Below are positions 8,905 through 16,916 of a stretch of DNA of 28,831 nt, piece by piece (position 1 is the stretch's first letter; each line of letters starts with the position of its first letter). Location: contig CAJULD010000003.1 of assembly GCA_910587505.1 (NCBI GenBank), positions 93,184-122,014 of the forward strand. Direction: 5' to 3'. The notes beneath the pieces were generated by a model, which worked only from the letters and a program-made list of their open reading frames with translations, did not search any database and was not told where the DNA came from. Origin of the DNA: an uncultured Oscillospiraceae bacterium (GTDB lineage Bacteria; Bacillota; Clostridia; Oscillospirales; Oscillospiraceae). A program made the position numbers and the translations under genes.

Positions 8905-8948
8905 AAAAGCAGCGAGGGCGGGAAATGATTCCCACCCTCGCTGCTTTT
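8905..8948 (-). terminator. Intrinsic terminator of the stalk/PepSY gene
   Basis: AAAAGCAGCGAGGG at 8905-8918 pairs perfectly with 8935-8948. After one C-A mismatch the stem continues with four more pairs (GGGA with TCCC) around a short loop. Read leftward, it lies 11 bases after the stop at 8960 and ends in a run of four T. The mirrored A run could let it also act on rightward transcripts. Confidence 0.85.
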
Positions 8949-8959
8949 AACTGTTTGGG

Positions 8960-10012
8960 TCAGTCGTAAATGGATTCGGAGGAAAATTCAAGAATTTTGC
9001 CATTGGAAGCGTCGATTTCCAGCTCATACTCCATTTCCGCGTAGATGATCTCCACTTCATAGATCTGCTTCCCGTCGTCCCGGTCCAGCTTCAGCTTCTT
9101 CACGTTGTCGGCCGTCGCGCCGGGGACCCTGGCCAGAGCGATTTCCCGAGCCCTGTCCAAGGTGATGGCGCCGCCGGAGGAGGACTGGGGCCCGGTGCTT
9201 TTCATCTCATGACTGAGAACGGCGCCGGTCCTGGCGTCGATGTCGTATTCGTACTCCTGGGCTCCGGCATGGAATTCCAATTCATATTCCTGCCTGCCGT
9301 CGTCCCGGTCCAGCTTTTCCTTTGTAAAGGTGACCTCGCCTGCGGACAGTCCGGCGTGGGCAAGAGCCCTGGCTTTGGCATCCTCCATGGAGAGAATGCC
9401 GTTCTCGCCGGGGGCGGCGCCGGGCGTGTTCTCATCGGAAAACGTATCCGCATCCGTTACGGTGCTTCCGCTGAGGGTAACGGTGTTGGTCTTGCCGTCC
9501 CAGCTGACGGTCTTGCCCATCAGTTCGCCAATGGCCCGGATGGGCAGATAGGTGGAACCCTGGTAGAGCAGGGGGTAGACCGTCTTGCCGTTGGCGTCGG
9601 CAAAGGTCCTGGCGCTGCCGTCCACGATCACAGTGAAATCGTCCCGGAGCTCCGCTGAGACGTCCTGACTCCTGGCGTTGGCGTCCGGCGTTCCGGCAGT
9701 CGCCGCCGCAGTGCGCGCGCCGCTGAGGGTAACGGTCTTCGTGCTCTCCTTCCAGTCCACATTTTTGCCCATCAGCTCGCCGATGGCGCGAACGGGCAGG
9801 TAGGTGGTGCCGTTGTAGGAAATGGGGTGGACCTGCTGGCCGGCGGCATTATAGAAGATTCGCCTGCTGCCGTCGATCACGATGGCGTAGTCCGGGCGAA
9901 GCCGGGCCGTCACGCTGTCGATGGCGCGGGCGGGCCGGGCTACGGAGCCCAGCAGCAGTACGGCGCACAGCAGCGGCAGCAGCAGCCGGGCAAATTTTCT
10001 GTTTGTCTGCAT
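8960..10012 (-). CDS. Secreted protein with two stalk (copper amine oxidase N-terminal-like) repeats and two PepSY domains
   Basis: The product is 350 residues with a clear signal peptide: basic MQTNRKFAR, a hydrophobic core, and cleavage likely after ARPARA near residue 30. Two repeats follow, each with IVIDG/VIVDG, YLPVRAIGELMGK or YLPIRAIGELMGK, and TVTLSG, the pattern of the copper amine oxidase N-terminal-like stalk domain. Two PepSY domains follow, each with LDRDDG(R/K)xxYE and (Y/E)xxDIDA or LEIDAxxGxIL. The start at 10012 is preceded by AAGGAGG at 10027-10021. The family is cell-surface or exported. PepSY domains are often linked to protease inhibition or calcium and signal sensing, so a role at the envelope is inferred and no enzymatic motif is seen. 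It is a single-gene unit with its own promoter and terminator. Confidence 0.85.
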   Translation of the reverse strand: MQTNRKFARLLLPLLCAVLLLGSVARPARAIDSVTARLRPDYAIVIDGSRRIFYNAAGQQVHPISYNGTTYLPVRAIGELMGKNVDWKESTKTVTLSGARTAAATAGTPDANARSQDVSAELRDDFTVIVDGSARTFADANGKTVYPLLYQGSTYLPIRAIGELMGKTVSWDGKTNTVTLSGSTVTDADTFSDENTPGAAPGENGILSMEDAKARALAHAGLSAGEVTFTKEKLDRDDGRQEYELEFHAGAQEYEYDIDARTGAVLSHEMKSTGPQSSSGGAITLDRAREIALARVPGATADNVKKLKLDRDDGKQIYEVEIIYAEMEYELEIDASNGKILEFSSESIYD

Positions 10013-10044
10013 GGAAGCAACCTCCTTGTAATAGTGATGGTGAA

Positions 10045-10073
10045 AGTATAGCATACGGCAAAATGAAATGCAA
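10045..10073 (-). promoter_or_regulatory. Sigma-A-type promoter for the stalk/PepSY gene
   Basis: Leftward -35 TTGCAT (10073-10068) and -10 TATACT (10050-10045) are separated by exactly 17 bases, about 30 bases upstream of the start codon. The match is close to consensus. Confidence 0.75.
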
Positions 10074-10149
10074 GGGGGATTCAGGCTGTCGGGGACCGGC
10101 TCACCAGAAGCGGACGACAGCAGGGAGGAGGCCGGAGGGAAAAATCCAC

Positions 10150-10178
10150 TTGTCTTAAATGGATGAACCGCGTATAAT
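10150..10178 (+). promoter_or_regulatory. Sigma-A-type promoter for sbcDC
   Basis: -35 TTGTCT (10150-10155) and -10 TATAAT (10173-10178) are separated by 17 bases. The ATG of sbcD follows 25 bases after the -10. No SOS box was seen here. It faces away from the stalk-gene promoter, about 75 bases off. Confidence 0.75.
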
Positions 10179-10203
10179 TATTTTGAAGAGGAGGGCTGAT
10201 CCC

Positions 10204-11343
10204 ATGAAATTGATCCATCTTTCCGACCTGCATCTGGGCAAGCGGGTCTGCGGATTTTCCATGCTGGAGGACCAGCAGTATATATTGGCGGAGATTCTCC
10301 GGATGATTGACCAGGAGCGGCCCGACGGCGTTCTGATTGCGGGGGACGTCTATGACAAGTCCGTCCCCTCCGCCGAGGCGGTGGCCCTTCTGGACGATTT
10401 TCTGGTGCGCCTGTCGAAGCGGGACCTCCGGGTTTTTGTCATCAGCGGGAACCACGACTCCCCTGAGCGCATGGCCTTCGGCGGACGGCTGATGGAGCGC
10501 AGCGGCGTACATATCGCCCCGGTGTACAATGGCGCGGTAGCGCCTCTGACGCTGACGGACGGGTTCGGCCCCGTCAACATCTATCTGCTGCCCTTCATAA
10601 AGCCTGTTCATGTGCGCCGCTTCTTTCCCGAGCAGGAGATTGTCACCTGCACCGACGCGCTCTCCGCAGCCATCGGGGCCATGGCGGTGGACCAGGAGCA
10701 GCGGAATGTACTGGTGACCCACCAGTTTGTCACCGGCGCCGCCCGGTGTGATTCGGAGGACGTGTCGGTGGGCGGTTCGGACAATGTGGACGTGTCGGCC
10801 TTCGACGGCTTTGATTATGTGGCCCTGGGCCATCTCCACGGCCCCCAGCAGGTGGGGCGGGAGACGGTGCGCTACTGTGGTACCCCGCTCAAGTACTCCT
10901 TTTCCGAGGCCGGGCATCACAAGTCTGTTACCGTTGTGGAGCTTGGAAAGAAGGGGAGCGTCGCGCTGCGCACGCTGCCTCTGATTCCCAGACGTGATCT
11001 GGTGGAGCTGCGCGGTACGTACGAGGAGCTGACCTTCCGGGGCTTTTATGAGGGGACAGGCTATCCGGACGATTATGTACACATCACCCTCACCGACGAG
11101 GACGACATCCCCGGCGCGGTCAATAAGCTGCGGATCTTCTATCCATACCTGATGAAACTGGACTATGACAACAGGCGTACCCGCGCCGGCATCGTACTGG
11201 ACGCGGCCGGGGATGCCCGGCCGCGCGCGCCCCTGGAGCTGCTGGAGGAATTCTATGAGAAGCAGAACGGGCAGCCCATGAGAGACGAGCAGAGAGCCTT
11301 TGCCCGGGACCTGATAGAGAAAATCTGGGAGGGTGAAGCATGA
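10204..11343 (+). CDS. sbcD: Exonuclease SbcCD subunit D
   Basis: Mre11-type Mn-dependent nuclease subunit that, with SbcC, opens DNA hairpins and trims double-strand ends. The product is 379 residues. The phosphodiesterase motifs are in order: LSDLHLG, GDVYD, SGNHDS, VTHQF and GHLHGPQ. The C-terminal capping domain follows. ATG 10204 was chosen because AGAGGAGGG at 10187-10195 stands before it and the protein starts MKLIHLSDLHLG, the family norm. The alternative ATG 15 codons earlier overlaps the promoter. The stop overlaps the sbcC start (ATGA). Confidence 0.96.
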   Translation: MKLIHLSDLHLGKRVCGFSMLEDQQYILAEILRMIDQERPDGVLIAGDVYDKSVPSAEAVALLDDFLVRLSKRDLRVFVISGNHDSPERMAFGGRLMERSGVHIAPVYNGAVAPLTLTDGFGPVNIYLLPFIKPVHVRRFFPEQEIVTCTDALSAAIGAMAVDQEQRNVLVTHQFVTGAARCDSEDVSVGGSDNVDVSAFDGFDYVALGHLHGPQQVGRETVRYCGTPLKYSFSEAGHHKSVTVVELGKKGSVALRTLPLIPRRDLVELRGTYEELTFRGFYEGTGYPDDYVHITLTDEDDIPGAVNKLRIFYPYLMKLDYDNRRTRAGIVLDAAGDARPRAPLELLEEFYEKQNGQPMRDEQRAFARDLIEKIWEGEA

Positions 11344-14300
11344 GACCTTTAAAATTGACCATGTCCGCCTTCGGGCCCTACGCGGGACAGGTGGTCATCG
11401 ACCTGGAGCGGCTGGGCTCTCAGGGACTCTACCTCGTTACGGGGGACACAGGCGCGGGGAAAACCACCATTTTTGATGCCATTACCTACGCTCTCTACGG
11501 GAAACCCAGCGGCGACAGCCGCGATGCCTCCATGTTCCGCTCCAAGTACGCCCAGCCGGACGTGCCCACTGAGGTGGAGCTGGTGTTCTCTTATGGCGGC
11601 AAAACCTACACAGTACGGCGGAATCCGGAGTACGAGCGCCCCGCCAGACGGGGCGGCGGTACCACCACCCGGAGGGCGGAGGCGGAGCTGCACCTGCCTG
11701 ACGGCCGTCTGGTCACCAGGGCCAGGGAGGTGGATGACTGGATCACCCGGATCATCGGGCTGGACCGGAGGCAGTTTTCCCGGATTGCTATGATTGCCCA
11801 GGGAGATTTTCTCAAGCTGTTGCTGGCGGACATCAAAGACCGGCAGGAGATTTTCCGGGAGATATTCAAAACCCGGTACTACATGGTGTTCCAGGAGCGG
11901 ATGAAAGGGGAATCGGGCAAACTGCAAAGGGAGTGCGAGGCTGCCCGCGCCAGCGTGCGGCAGTTTATCGGCGGCGTACTCTGCCAGGAGGATAACCCGC
12001 TCCGGCCCAGGCTGGAAAAAGCCAGAGAGGGGACGTTGCCCTTCCAGGAGACCGTGGAGCTGATCCGGACCCTGATCGAGCAGGACCGGGAGGCAAACGA
12101 GCGGGACCGGCAGGCGCTGAGCAGGCTGGACGAGGAGCTGAAGCTGACGGCGGCCCTGCTGGGTAAGGCGGAGAGCCGGGAAAATACCCGGCAGAATCTG
12201 GCAGACGCCAGAATCAGACAGGAGGACCAGCGCACCCGGGTCGAGGCCGCCCGGAAGGCCGTCGAAGCGGAAGAGGAACGCCTTCCCCGCAGGGAAGTGC
12301 TGGCAAAGGAGAAGGCGGCGCTGGAGGCTGAGCTTCCCCGCTACCGGGAGCTGTCCGGCAGGCAGGACGGGCTTGCCTCCCTCGCGTCGCAGATCGGCGC
12401 GCAAAGGGAGGAACTGGTCCAAAAGGAGCAGGCCAGGCGAGAGCAGGCGGAACGGCTGGAGAGGGGAAGCCGGGAACTGAAGTCGCTGGCCTGTGTGGAT
12501 GCGGACCGGGAACGTCTTTTGCGGGAGCAGACGCAGTATGAGAACCGGCAGGCTGCATTGGAGGTTTTGCAGCAGGACATACAGGAGTGGCAGGGCTGCG
12601 CCCGGCGGTTGAGGGACGGACAGGCCCGGCGTGAAGCGCTGGGCGTCCGGCAGGAACAGTTGTCCAGCGAGCAGCTCCGGCAGAGCCGGCTTTTGCAGGC
12701 CAACCGGGAGACCCTGGCGGCTGCGGAGGGACTGGAGGCGGAGAAGGAGAAGCTGATTCACCGTCAAAGTCAGGCGCAGGAGAAGAAAAAGGGGCTGGAG
12801 AGCCTGGCGGCGCTGCTGGAACGCTGCGAAGATGCCAAAATCCAGCTGAAGAAAGCCCAGGGTGACTACCGGGAGGCCATGACAGCCGCCGAAGAAGCGG
12901 AGGCGGCCTGCCGGCGAAAAAACCGCGCCTTTCTGGATGAACAGGCAGGCCTTTTGGCACAGACTCTGGAGGAGGGCCGGCCCTGTCCGGTGTGCGGGTC
13001 CCTCCACCATCCCGCGCCCGCCGGGATTTCCAGCCAGGCTCCCACCGAGGCGGAACTGGAGCAGGCCAACGCGGCCTCTGAAGCCGCCCGGCAGGAGGCG
13101 AACCGGAAGAGCACGCAGGCGGGAGAGAAAAAGGCGGCCCTGGAGGAGCGAAATCGGCAGCTGCTCAACCAGATGGCGTCTTACGTGGAGCGCCCCGCTC
13201 TGGATCGGGCTGCAGAGCAGCTGCATGTCTGCCAGGCGGAGGCCGGCAGTGCGCTGGAGCAGATACGACGGGAGCTGCGAGATCTGGAGGCCCAGCTCAT
13301 TCATCGTGAGGAGCTGGCCCAGGAGGTGGAGAAGCAGGAAGAGCAGCTCAGAAGCCTGACGGATCAGCAGGAGAAGATAAAGGAGGAAATCGCCCAGGCG
13401 GAGGTGGCCCAGGGACGTCTCCAGGGACAGAGGGAACAGCTGGAGGGCAAGCTCCGGCGGCAGCTTTTGGAGCACCTGGAGGGCTGCGGGCTGGAGGCCG
13501 CCGCTGGACGCGTACCGGCAGAGCGGCAGGCGGTGGAGACCGAACTGACCCGGGTGCGGGAACAGCTGCAGGCGGTCAGGGACAGCCTGGACCGGAAACA
13601 GACGCTGGAGCAGCAGCTTCCCCGGCAGGAGGCGCGTCTGAAGGAGCTGGAACAGGCCCTTGCGGAGGGACAGAAGGCGCTGGCCGGGGCGGAGAGCCGC
13701 CAGGGAGAAATTGCGGCGCAAATCCAGGCTCTGCAAGCGGAACTCCACTATCCGGATGCCGCCTCCGCCCAGGGCAGGCAGGCGCAGCTACAGGAAGAAA
13801 TCATTCATCTGGACGCGGCGCTGAAAAGCGCAAAAGAAGCGCTGGCCGCCCGCAGTCTGGAGCTGGCCGGAACGGACGCCGCCATTCAGGAGCTGTCCGT
13901 GCTGCTGGAAAATGGCGAGGAAGTGGATATGGAGGCTGAAAAAGCCAGGAGCCTGGAGCTGGAAACGCGGCGCGCCCGGATAACCGAGGCCCAAAAGGCT
14001 GTCCACACCCGGCAGGACACGAACGAAACCGCACTGCGGAATATTACGGAAAAGGCGGCGGATCTGGAAACGCTGGAGGAGCGGTATACCTGGATCCGCG
14101 CGCTCTCCAACACCGTCAACGGCAACCTGCCGGGCAAGGAGAAGATCGCGCTGGAGACCTGGGTCCAGGCGGCCTTCTTTGACCGGATTCTTCAACGGGC
14201 CAACATCCGATTCCTGATTATGTCCGGCGGACAGTACGAGCTGAAGCGCCGGAGGGAGGCGGAGGACAACCGCAGCCAGAGCGGCCTGAAGCTGGATGTC

Positions 14301-14633
14301 ATCGACCATAACAACGGGTCGGAGCGCAGCGTCAGATCTCTGTCCGGCGGGGAGTCCTTCAAAGCGTCCCTGTCTCTGGCTCTCGGCCTTGCCGACGAGA
14401 TACAGTCCGCAGCCGGCGGCATTCGCCTGGACACCATGTTCGTGGACGAAGGCTTCGGCTCTCTGGACGAGGAGTCCCTCCAGCAGGCCATCCGGGCCCT
14501 GACTGATCTGACCGATGGAAACCGGCTGGTGGGTATCATCTCTCACGTGACGGAGCTGAAGGAGAAAATTGACAGGCAGATTGTTGTAACAAAGGATCGG
14601 AGCGGCGGCAGCCGGGTGGAGATTATTACCTGA
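11340..14633 (+). CDS. sbcC: Exonuclease SbcCD subunit C (SMC/Rad50-type ATPase)
   Basis: ATPase subunit that regulates SbcD and tethers DNA ends. The product is 1097 residues. Walker A GDTGAGKT lies at 35-42, followed by Q-loop region QGDFLKLLLA. Two very long glutamine- and glutamate-rich coiled-coil arms flank the zinc hook CPVCG (Cys549, Cys552). Then come the ABC signature LSGGE at 1001-1005 and Walker B with Asp1036 and Glu1037 in MFVDEGFGSLD. Nothing is missing. It is translationally coupled to sbcD by a four-base overlap. A strong hairpin terminator follows about 155 bases later. Confidence 0.96.
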   Translation: MRPLKLTMSAFGPYAGQVVIDLERLGSQGLYLVTGDTGAGKTTIFDAITYALYGKPSGDSRDASMFRSKYAQPDVPTEVELVFSYGGKTYTVRRNPEYERPARRGGGTTTRRAEAELHLPDGRLVTRAREVDDWITRIIGLDRRQFSRIAMIAQGDFLKLLLADIKDRQEIFREIFKTRYYMVFQERMKGESGKLQRECEAARASVRQFIGGVLCQEDNPLRPRLEKAREGTLPFQETVELIRTLIEQDREANERDRQALSRLDEELKLTAALLGKAESRENTRQNLADARIRQEDQRTRVEAARKAVEAEEERLPRREVLAKEKAALEAELPRYRELSGRQDGLASLASQIGAQREELVQKEQARREQAERLERGSRELKSLACVDADRERLLREQTQYENRQAALEVLQQDIQEWQGCARRLRDGQARREALGVRQEQLSSEQLRQSRLLQANRETLAAAEGLEAEKEKLIHRQSQAQEKKKGLESLAALLERCEDAKIQLKKAQGDYREAMTAAEEAEAACRRKNRAFLDEQAGLLAQTLEEGRPCPVCGSLHHPAPAGISSQAPTEAELEQANAASEAARQEANRKSTQAGEKKAALEERNRQLLNQMASYVERPALDRAAEQLHVCQAEAGSALEQIRRELRDLEAQLIHREELAQEVEKQEEQLRSLTDQQEKIKEEIAQAEVAQGRLQGQREQLEGKLRRQLLEHLEGCGLEAAAGRVPAERQAVETELTRVREQLQAVRDSLDRKQTLEQQLPRQEARLKELEQALAEGQKALAGAESRQGEIAAQIQALQAELHYPDAASAQGRQAQLQEEIIHLDAALKSAKEALAARSLELAGTDAAIQELSVLLENGEEVDMEAEKARSLELETRRARITEAQKAVHTRQDTNETALRNITEKAADLETLEERYTWIRALSNTVNGNLPGKEKIALETWVQAAFFDRILQRANIRFLIMSGGQYELKRRREAEDNRSQSGLKLDVIDHNNGSERSVRSLSGGESFKASLSLALGLADEIQSAAGGIRLDTMFVDEGFGSLDEESLQQAIRALTDLTDGNRLVGIISHVTELKEKIDRQIVVTKDRSGGSRVEIIT

Positions 14634-14953
14634 AGCATGGCCAGGAGACCGTAGCCTGGATGAACCGCACGCTGACCATGCCGGAGGCCCGGCGGGACAC
14701 CGTCGAATACGCAGATATGGATGTCCCGGCTATGATGGACTATATCCGGCATCCCCCGATTATGAATACAGGTTCTCATAAAAAGCCTGGGGGAGCAGTC
14801 AAACGGCTGCTCCCCCGCCTGCTCTTTTCTTCGTACAGTCAACGCGGTTGAGAAAGAGCGGAAAGGACGCCGCCGAAGCTGTGCCCCATTTAATCCGCCC
14901 GGCTCTCGGTTAAAAATTTTAATCGGTGATCAGTATTAACTGCTTTGACGGTA
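14634..14953. other. Gene-free stretch between sbcC and the nucleosidase
   Basis: The first 150 bases hold a rightward open frame (ATG at 14660, running into the terminator) without a ribosome binding site and with no family I recognise. The frame is open back into the end of sbcC, so it may be a decayed gene tail or chance. Then comes the sbcC terminator at 14789-14816. The last 100 bases show only a weak A/T palindrome around 14906-14925 (GGTTAAAA near TTTTAATC). Read leftward, that palindrome could assist termination of the nucleosidase gene. Confidence 0.5.
14789..14830 (+). terminator. Rho-independent terminator after sbcDC
   Basis: GGGGGAGCAG at 14789-14798 pairs perfectly with CTGCTCCCCC at 14807-14816 around an eight-base loop. 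A T-rich stretch (CTCTTTTCTT) follows a few bases later. The position fits termination of the sbcDC transcript. Confidence 0.75.
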
Positions 14954-15634
14954 TCAGCGCTGCCTCTCCAGCTCCCGGGCGAAGGGCAGGACCACGGCGT
15001 TCAGCTTCGCCATGGCCTTCCCGTAGTTGAAGTATTCCGTCGTGCTGTTCTCCTGGCACAGCCGGTCGGAGACAGATTTCAGGGCGGTGAACTTTACTCC
15101 GTTGCGCAGGCACACCTGAGCGATGGCCCCGCCTTCCATCTCACAGAGCACGGGAGAGAAGGTCTTTGCCACCCAATCCGCCCGCTCCCCCCTGGTCATG
15201 AACACCTCTCCGGTGGCCACCCGGCCTACCTGATGGGCCACGCCCTGAGCCGTCAGAATGCCGCTCAGACGCTCCGGCTCGCTGGTGGGGAAGTCCACCC
15301 GGTCCACCGTGGAAACCATCCCGATGGGATCCCCCATGACGGTGGTGTCCACGTCGTGCTGGACGAAATCCTTCGCCAGAACAATGGTCCCGATGGGCAG
15401 GTCCAGAAAGCTTCCCGCCACCCCGGCGTTTACGATCCACTCCGGGTGATAGCGGTCGATGAAAAGCTGGGCGCTCATGGCGGCGTTCACCTTCCCCACG
15501 CCGCCCAGACAGGCCAGAATGCCCGGCTCGATCTCATAGACCTCTGCGCCCGCCACCGTCTCCAGCGGTCTGGCGTCCGCAGAGCGCAGCAGGCTCCGGA
15601 TCTCTCCCTTCAGCGAATAAGCAAGTCCAATCAT
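14954..15634 (-). CDS. mtnN: 5'-methylthioadenosine/S-adenosylhomocysteine nucleosidase
   Basis: Removes adenine from MTA and SAH, salvaging sulfur and methyl-donor by-products and yielding S-ribosylhomocysteine, the LuxS substrate. The product is 226 residues. Visible family features are Glu11 (acid/base position), GGVGKVNAA at 44-52, NAGVAGS at 69-75, CEMEGGAIAQV with Glu167 for ribose binding, and SVSD with catalytic Asp190. The ATG at 15634 is preceded by AGGGAGG at 15651-15645. It is transcribed alone, with a divergent promoter region shared with the DUF2975 gene. No luxS is seen nearby. Confidence 0.93.
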   Translation of the reverse strand: MIGLAYSLKGEIRSLLRSADARPLETVAGAEVYEIEPGILACLGGVGKVNAAMSAQLFIDRYHPEWIVNAGVAGSFLDLPIGTIVLAKDFVQHDVDTTVMGDPIGMVSTVDRVDFPTSEPERLSGILTAQGVAHQVGRVATGEVFMTRGERADWVAKTFSPVLCEMEGGAIAQVCLRNGVKFTALKSVSDRLCQENSTTEYFNYGKAMAKLNAVVLPFARELERQR

Positions 15635-15664
15635 AGATGTACGTCCTCCCTGGTATGATGTCCC

Positions 15665-15693
15665 ATTATATCACAGGTCCAATTTCTGGTAAA
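15665..15693 (-). promoter_or_regulatory. Sigma-A-type promoter for mtnN
   Basis: Leftward -10 TATAAT (15670-15665) is perfect. A weaker -35 TTTACC (15693-15688) stands 17 bases away. It lies 11 bases from the palindrome at 15704-15720, so a protein bound there could affect both directions. Confidence 0.65.
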
Positions 15694-15703
15694 GAGAAAA
15701 TTA

Positions 15704-15720
15704 TTATTGATAAACAATAA
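15704..15720. promoter_or_regulatory. Operator-like palindrome upstream of the DUF2975/XRE genes
   Basis: TTATTG and CAATAA form a perfect six-base inverted repeat around ATAAA. A degenerate copy (TATTGACAAACAAAAA) starts at 15726 and covers the -35 of the rightward promoter. The left half and spacer, TATTGAYAAACAA, are shared. Size and placement suit an XRE dimer; binding by the XRE protein encoded at 16275 is an inference. Confidence 0.5.
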
Positions 15721-15727
15721 AAATATA

Positions 15728-15756
15728 TTGACAAACAAAAATAAAGCTGATATGAT
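15728..15756 (+). promoter_or_regulatory. Sigma-A-type promoter for the DUF2975/XRE block
   Basis: Perfect -35 TTGACA (15728-15733) and near-perfect -10 TATGAT (15751-15756) have a 17-base spacer. The start codon follows 33 bases after the -10. This is one of the strongest promoters in the window by consensus, which suggests that it needs repression. Confidence 0.8.
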
Positions 15757-15789
15757 GGACGCACAACACAATTACCGGGAGGAAAAAGC

Positions 15790-16263
15790 ATGAAACGACC
15801 TGGACTGGTACGGACCTTGAAGGGCACCATTATTTTTCTGGCGGCGATGGTGGCGGTGTGCTATGCAGTCATCTTTCCCCAGCGCATCCGGGAGACGGGC
15901 ATGGAGAGCGCCGGCGTAAGCTGGCTGGTAACGCCGGGGATCATCGCCGTCAGCATCAGCGCCATTCCTGTTGCCATAGCGCTTGTGCTGTTCTGGCAGA
16001 TCTGTACGGAAATCGGGCGGGACAACTCCTTCTGCCACAAAAACGCATCGCGGCTCACCGGCATCGGCTTCTGCGCCCTGGTGGACACGGGCTACTGCGC
16101 CGTAGGTACGGTGACCGTTGAGATTCTGGTGGGCTCGCCGGTGTGGATACTGGGACTGATGGTGTGTACGGTGGGACTGGCCATCGCCCTGGCGGCGTTC
16201 CTGCTGAGCCATCTGGTATTGAAGGCCGCCGACATGAAGGCGGAGAACGATCTGACGATCTAG
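15790..16263 (+). CDS. DUF2975 family membrane protein
   Basis: The product is 157 residues with four predicted membrane helices at about 11-29, 48-71, 90-112 and 118-143. Between helices 2 and 3 lies EIGRDNSFCHKNASRL, the conserved polar motif of DUF2975 proteins. The family has no established function. It is commonly encoded directly before a small XRE/HTH regulator, as here. GGGAGGAAAA precedes the ATG. The XRE gene follows 11 bases after the stop, so the two are surely cotranscribed. It may be a membrane sensor that controls the regulator, but that is inference. Confidence 0.85.
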   Translation: MKRPGLVRTLKGTIIFLAAMVAVCYAVIFPQRIRETGMESAGVSWLVTPGIIAVSISAIPVAIALVLFWQICTEIGRDNSFCHKNASRLTGIGFCALVDTGYCAVGTVTVEILVGSPVWILGLMVCTVGLAIALAAFLLSHLVLKAADMKAENDLTI

Positions 16264-16274
16264 GGGGGAGCGGT

Positions 16275-16484
16275 ATGCCGATCATTGTGAATCTGGACGT
16301 GATGCTGGCCAGGCGGAAAATGACCCTCAGCCAGCTCTCCGAGCAGGTGGACGTGACCATCGCCAACCTGTCGGTGCTGAAAACCAACAAAGCAAGGGCC
16401 GTGCGCTTCTCTACTCTGGAGGCCATCTGCAAAGCCCTGGACTGCCAGCCGGGGGACCTGCTGGAGTACGTGGGAGAAGAGTAG
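16275..16484 (+). CDS. Small XRE-family HTH regulator (YozG-like)
   Basis: The product is 69 residues and almost nothing but a helix-turn-helix domain. Visible features are MLARRKMTLSQLSEQVDVT as the first helices, ANLSVLKTNKARAVRFSTL across the recognition helix and turn, and the closing CKALDCQPGDLLEY, typical of the YozG-like subgroup that pairs with DUF2975. The ATG follows GGGGGAG by four to six bases. It probably represses its own promoter at the palindrome at 15704-15720. It lacks any sensor domain, so the signal may come through the DUF2975 partner. Confidence 0.88.
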   Translation: MPIIVNLDVMLARRKMTLSQLSEQVDVTIANLSVLKTNKARAVRFSTLEAICKALDCQPGDLLEYVGEE

Positions 16485-16495
16485 GCGCATATTTT

Positions 16496-16545
16496 TTCCT
16501 TTGTGAACCACCGCTCGCCGCCCTGGGCGGTGCGCGGGAAAGGAA
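16496..16545. promoter_or_regulatory. Imperfect hairpin between the XRE gene and the three membrane genes
   Basis: An outer stem TTCCTTT (16496-16502) with AAAGGAA (16539-16545) encloses an inner CCGCC-CTG-GGCGG hairpin (16518-16530). No T run follows directly, so it is not a canonical terminator. It may stabilise or process the transcript. No convincing promoter was found between it and the next start. Confidence 0.35.
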
Positions 16546-16592
16546 TCAGAAAAACTTTTTACTGCAAACGTTGCTTTGCGGAAGGGGGATAC

Positions 16593-16916
16593 ATGAGCCT
16601 GACGATTGGCTGGCTGACAGCGGGCGGCTGCGCCTTTATCCTTGTGATTGCGAATTTGCTCCGGGCGGCGATGAAAATAAGCCGCGGGTGGCAGGTCCTC
16701 CTTTTCGCCAGTCTGTCCACCGGCGCGTTGTCGATGGTATGCGCGCTCCGGATGGTCGGCGATTACGTGCAGGAGTGGCTGGTCAGCTCGCTGCTGGACG
16801 TGGTGCCCACGCTGACTGTGGTGAGCGTCTGGTCCGCGTGTCTGGGAATTGCGCTGAATCTTCTGGCCCTCTGGCTCCACCTGCGGGCGGAAGGGCAGCG
16901 GAGAGAGGAGAAGTAG
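16593..16916 (+). CDS. Small membrane protein of unknown function (three helices)
   Basis: I do not recognise the family. The product is 107 residues, with hydrophobic segments at about 5-26, 33-55 and 70-97 and a short charged tail (HLRAEGQRREEK). A polar segment RMVGDYVQEWLVSSLLDVVPT lies between helices 2 and 3. The ATG at 16593 is chosen because GAAGGGGG stands a few bases upstream; an ORF start 30 codons earlier has no ribosome binding site and covers the hairpin. The stop TAG directly abuts the ATG of the next gene, so the genes are translationally linked. Confidence 0.7.
   Translation: MSLTIGWLTAGGCAFILVIANLLRAAMKISRGWQVLLFASLSTGALSMVCALRMVGDYVQEWLVSSLLDVVPTLTVVSVWSACLGIALNLLALWLHLRAEGQRREEK

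Noticed and set aside
8739..8969. A 76-codon rightward open frame in the IS200 remnant
   Set aside because: It runs across the reverse strand of the transposase fossil and through the terminator hairpin; no ribosome binding site.
10081..11082. A 333-codon leftward frame opposite sbcD
   Set aside because: sbcD has all phosphodiesterase motifs on the plus strand, and the antisense frame covers the sbcD promoter.
11349..13748. A 799-codon leftward open frame inside sbcC
   Set aside because: The sense strand encodes intact SbcC with Walker, zinc-hook and signature motifs. The antisense frame is leucine- and glutamine-rich because of the coiled-coil codons and has no ribosome binding site of its own.
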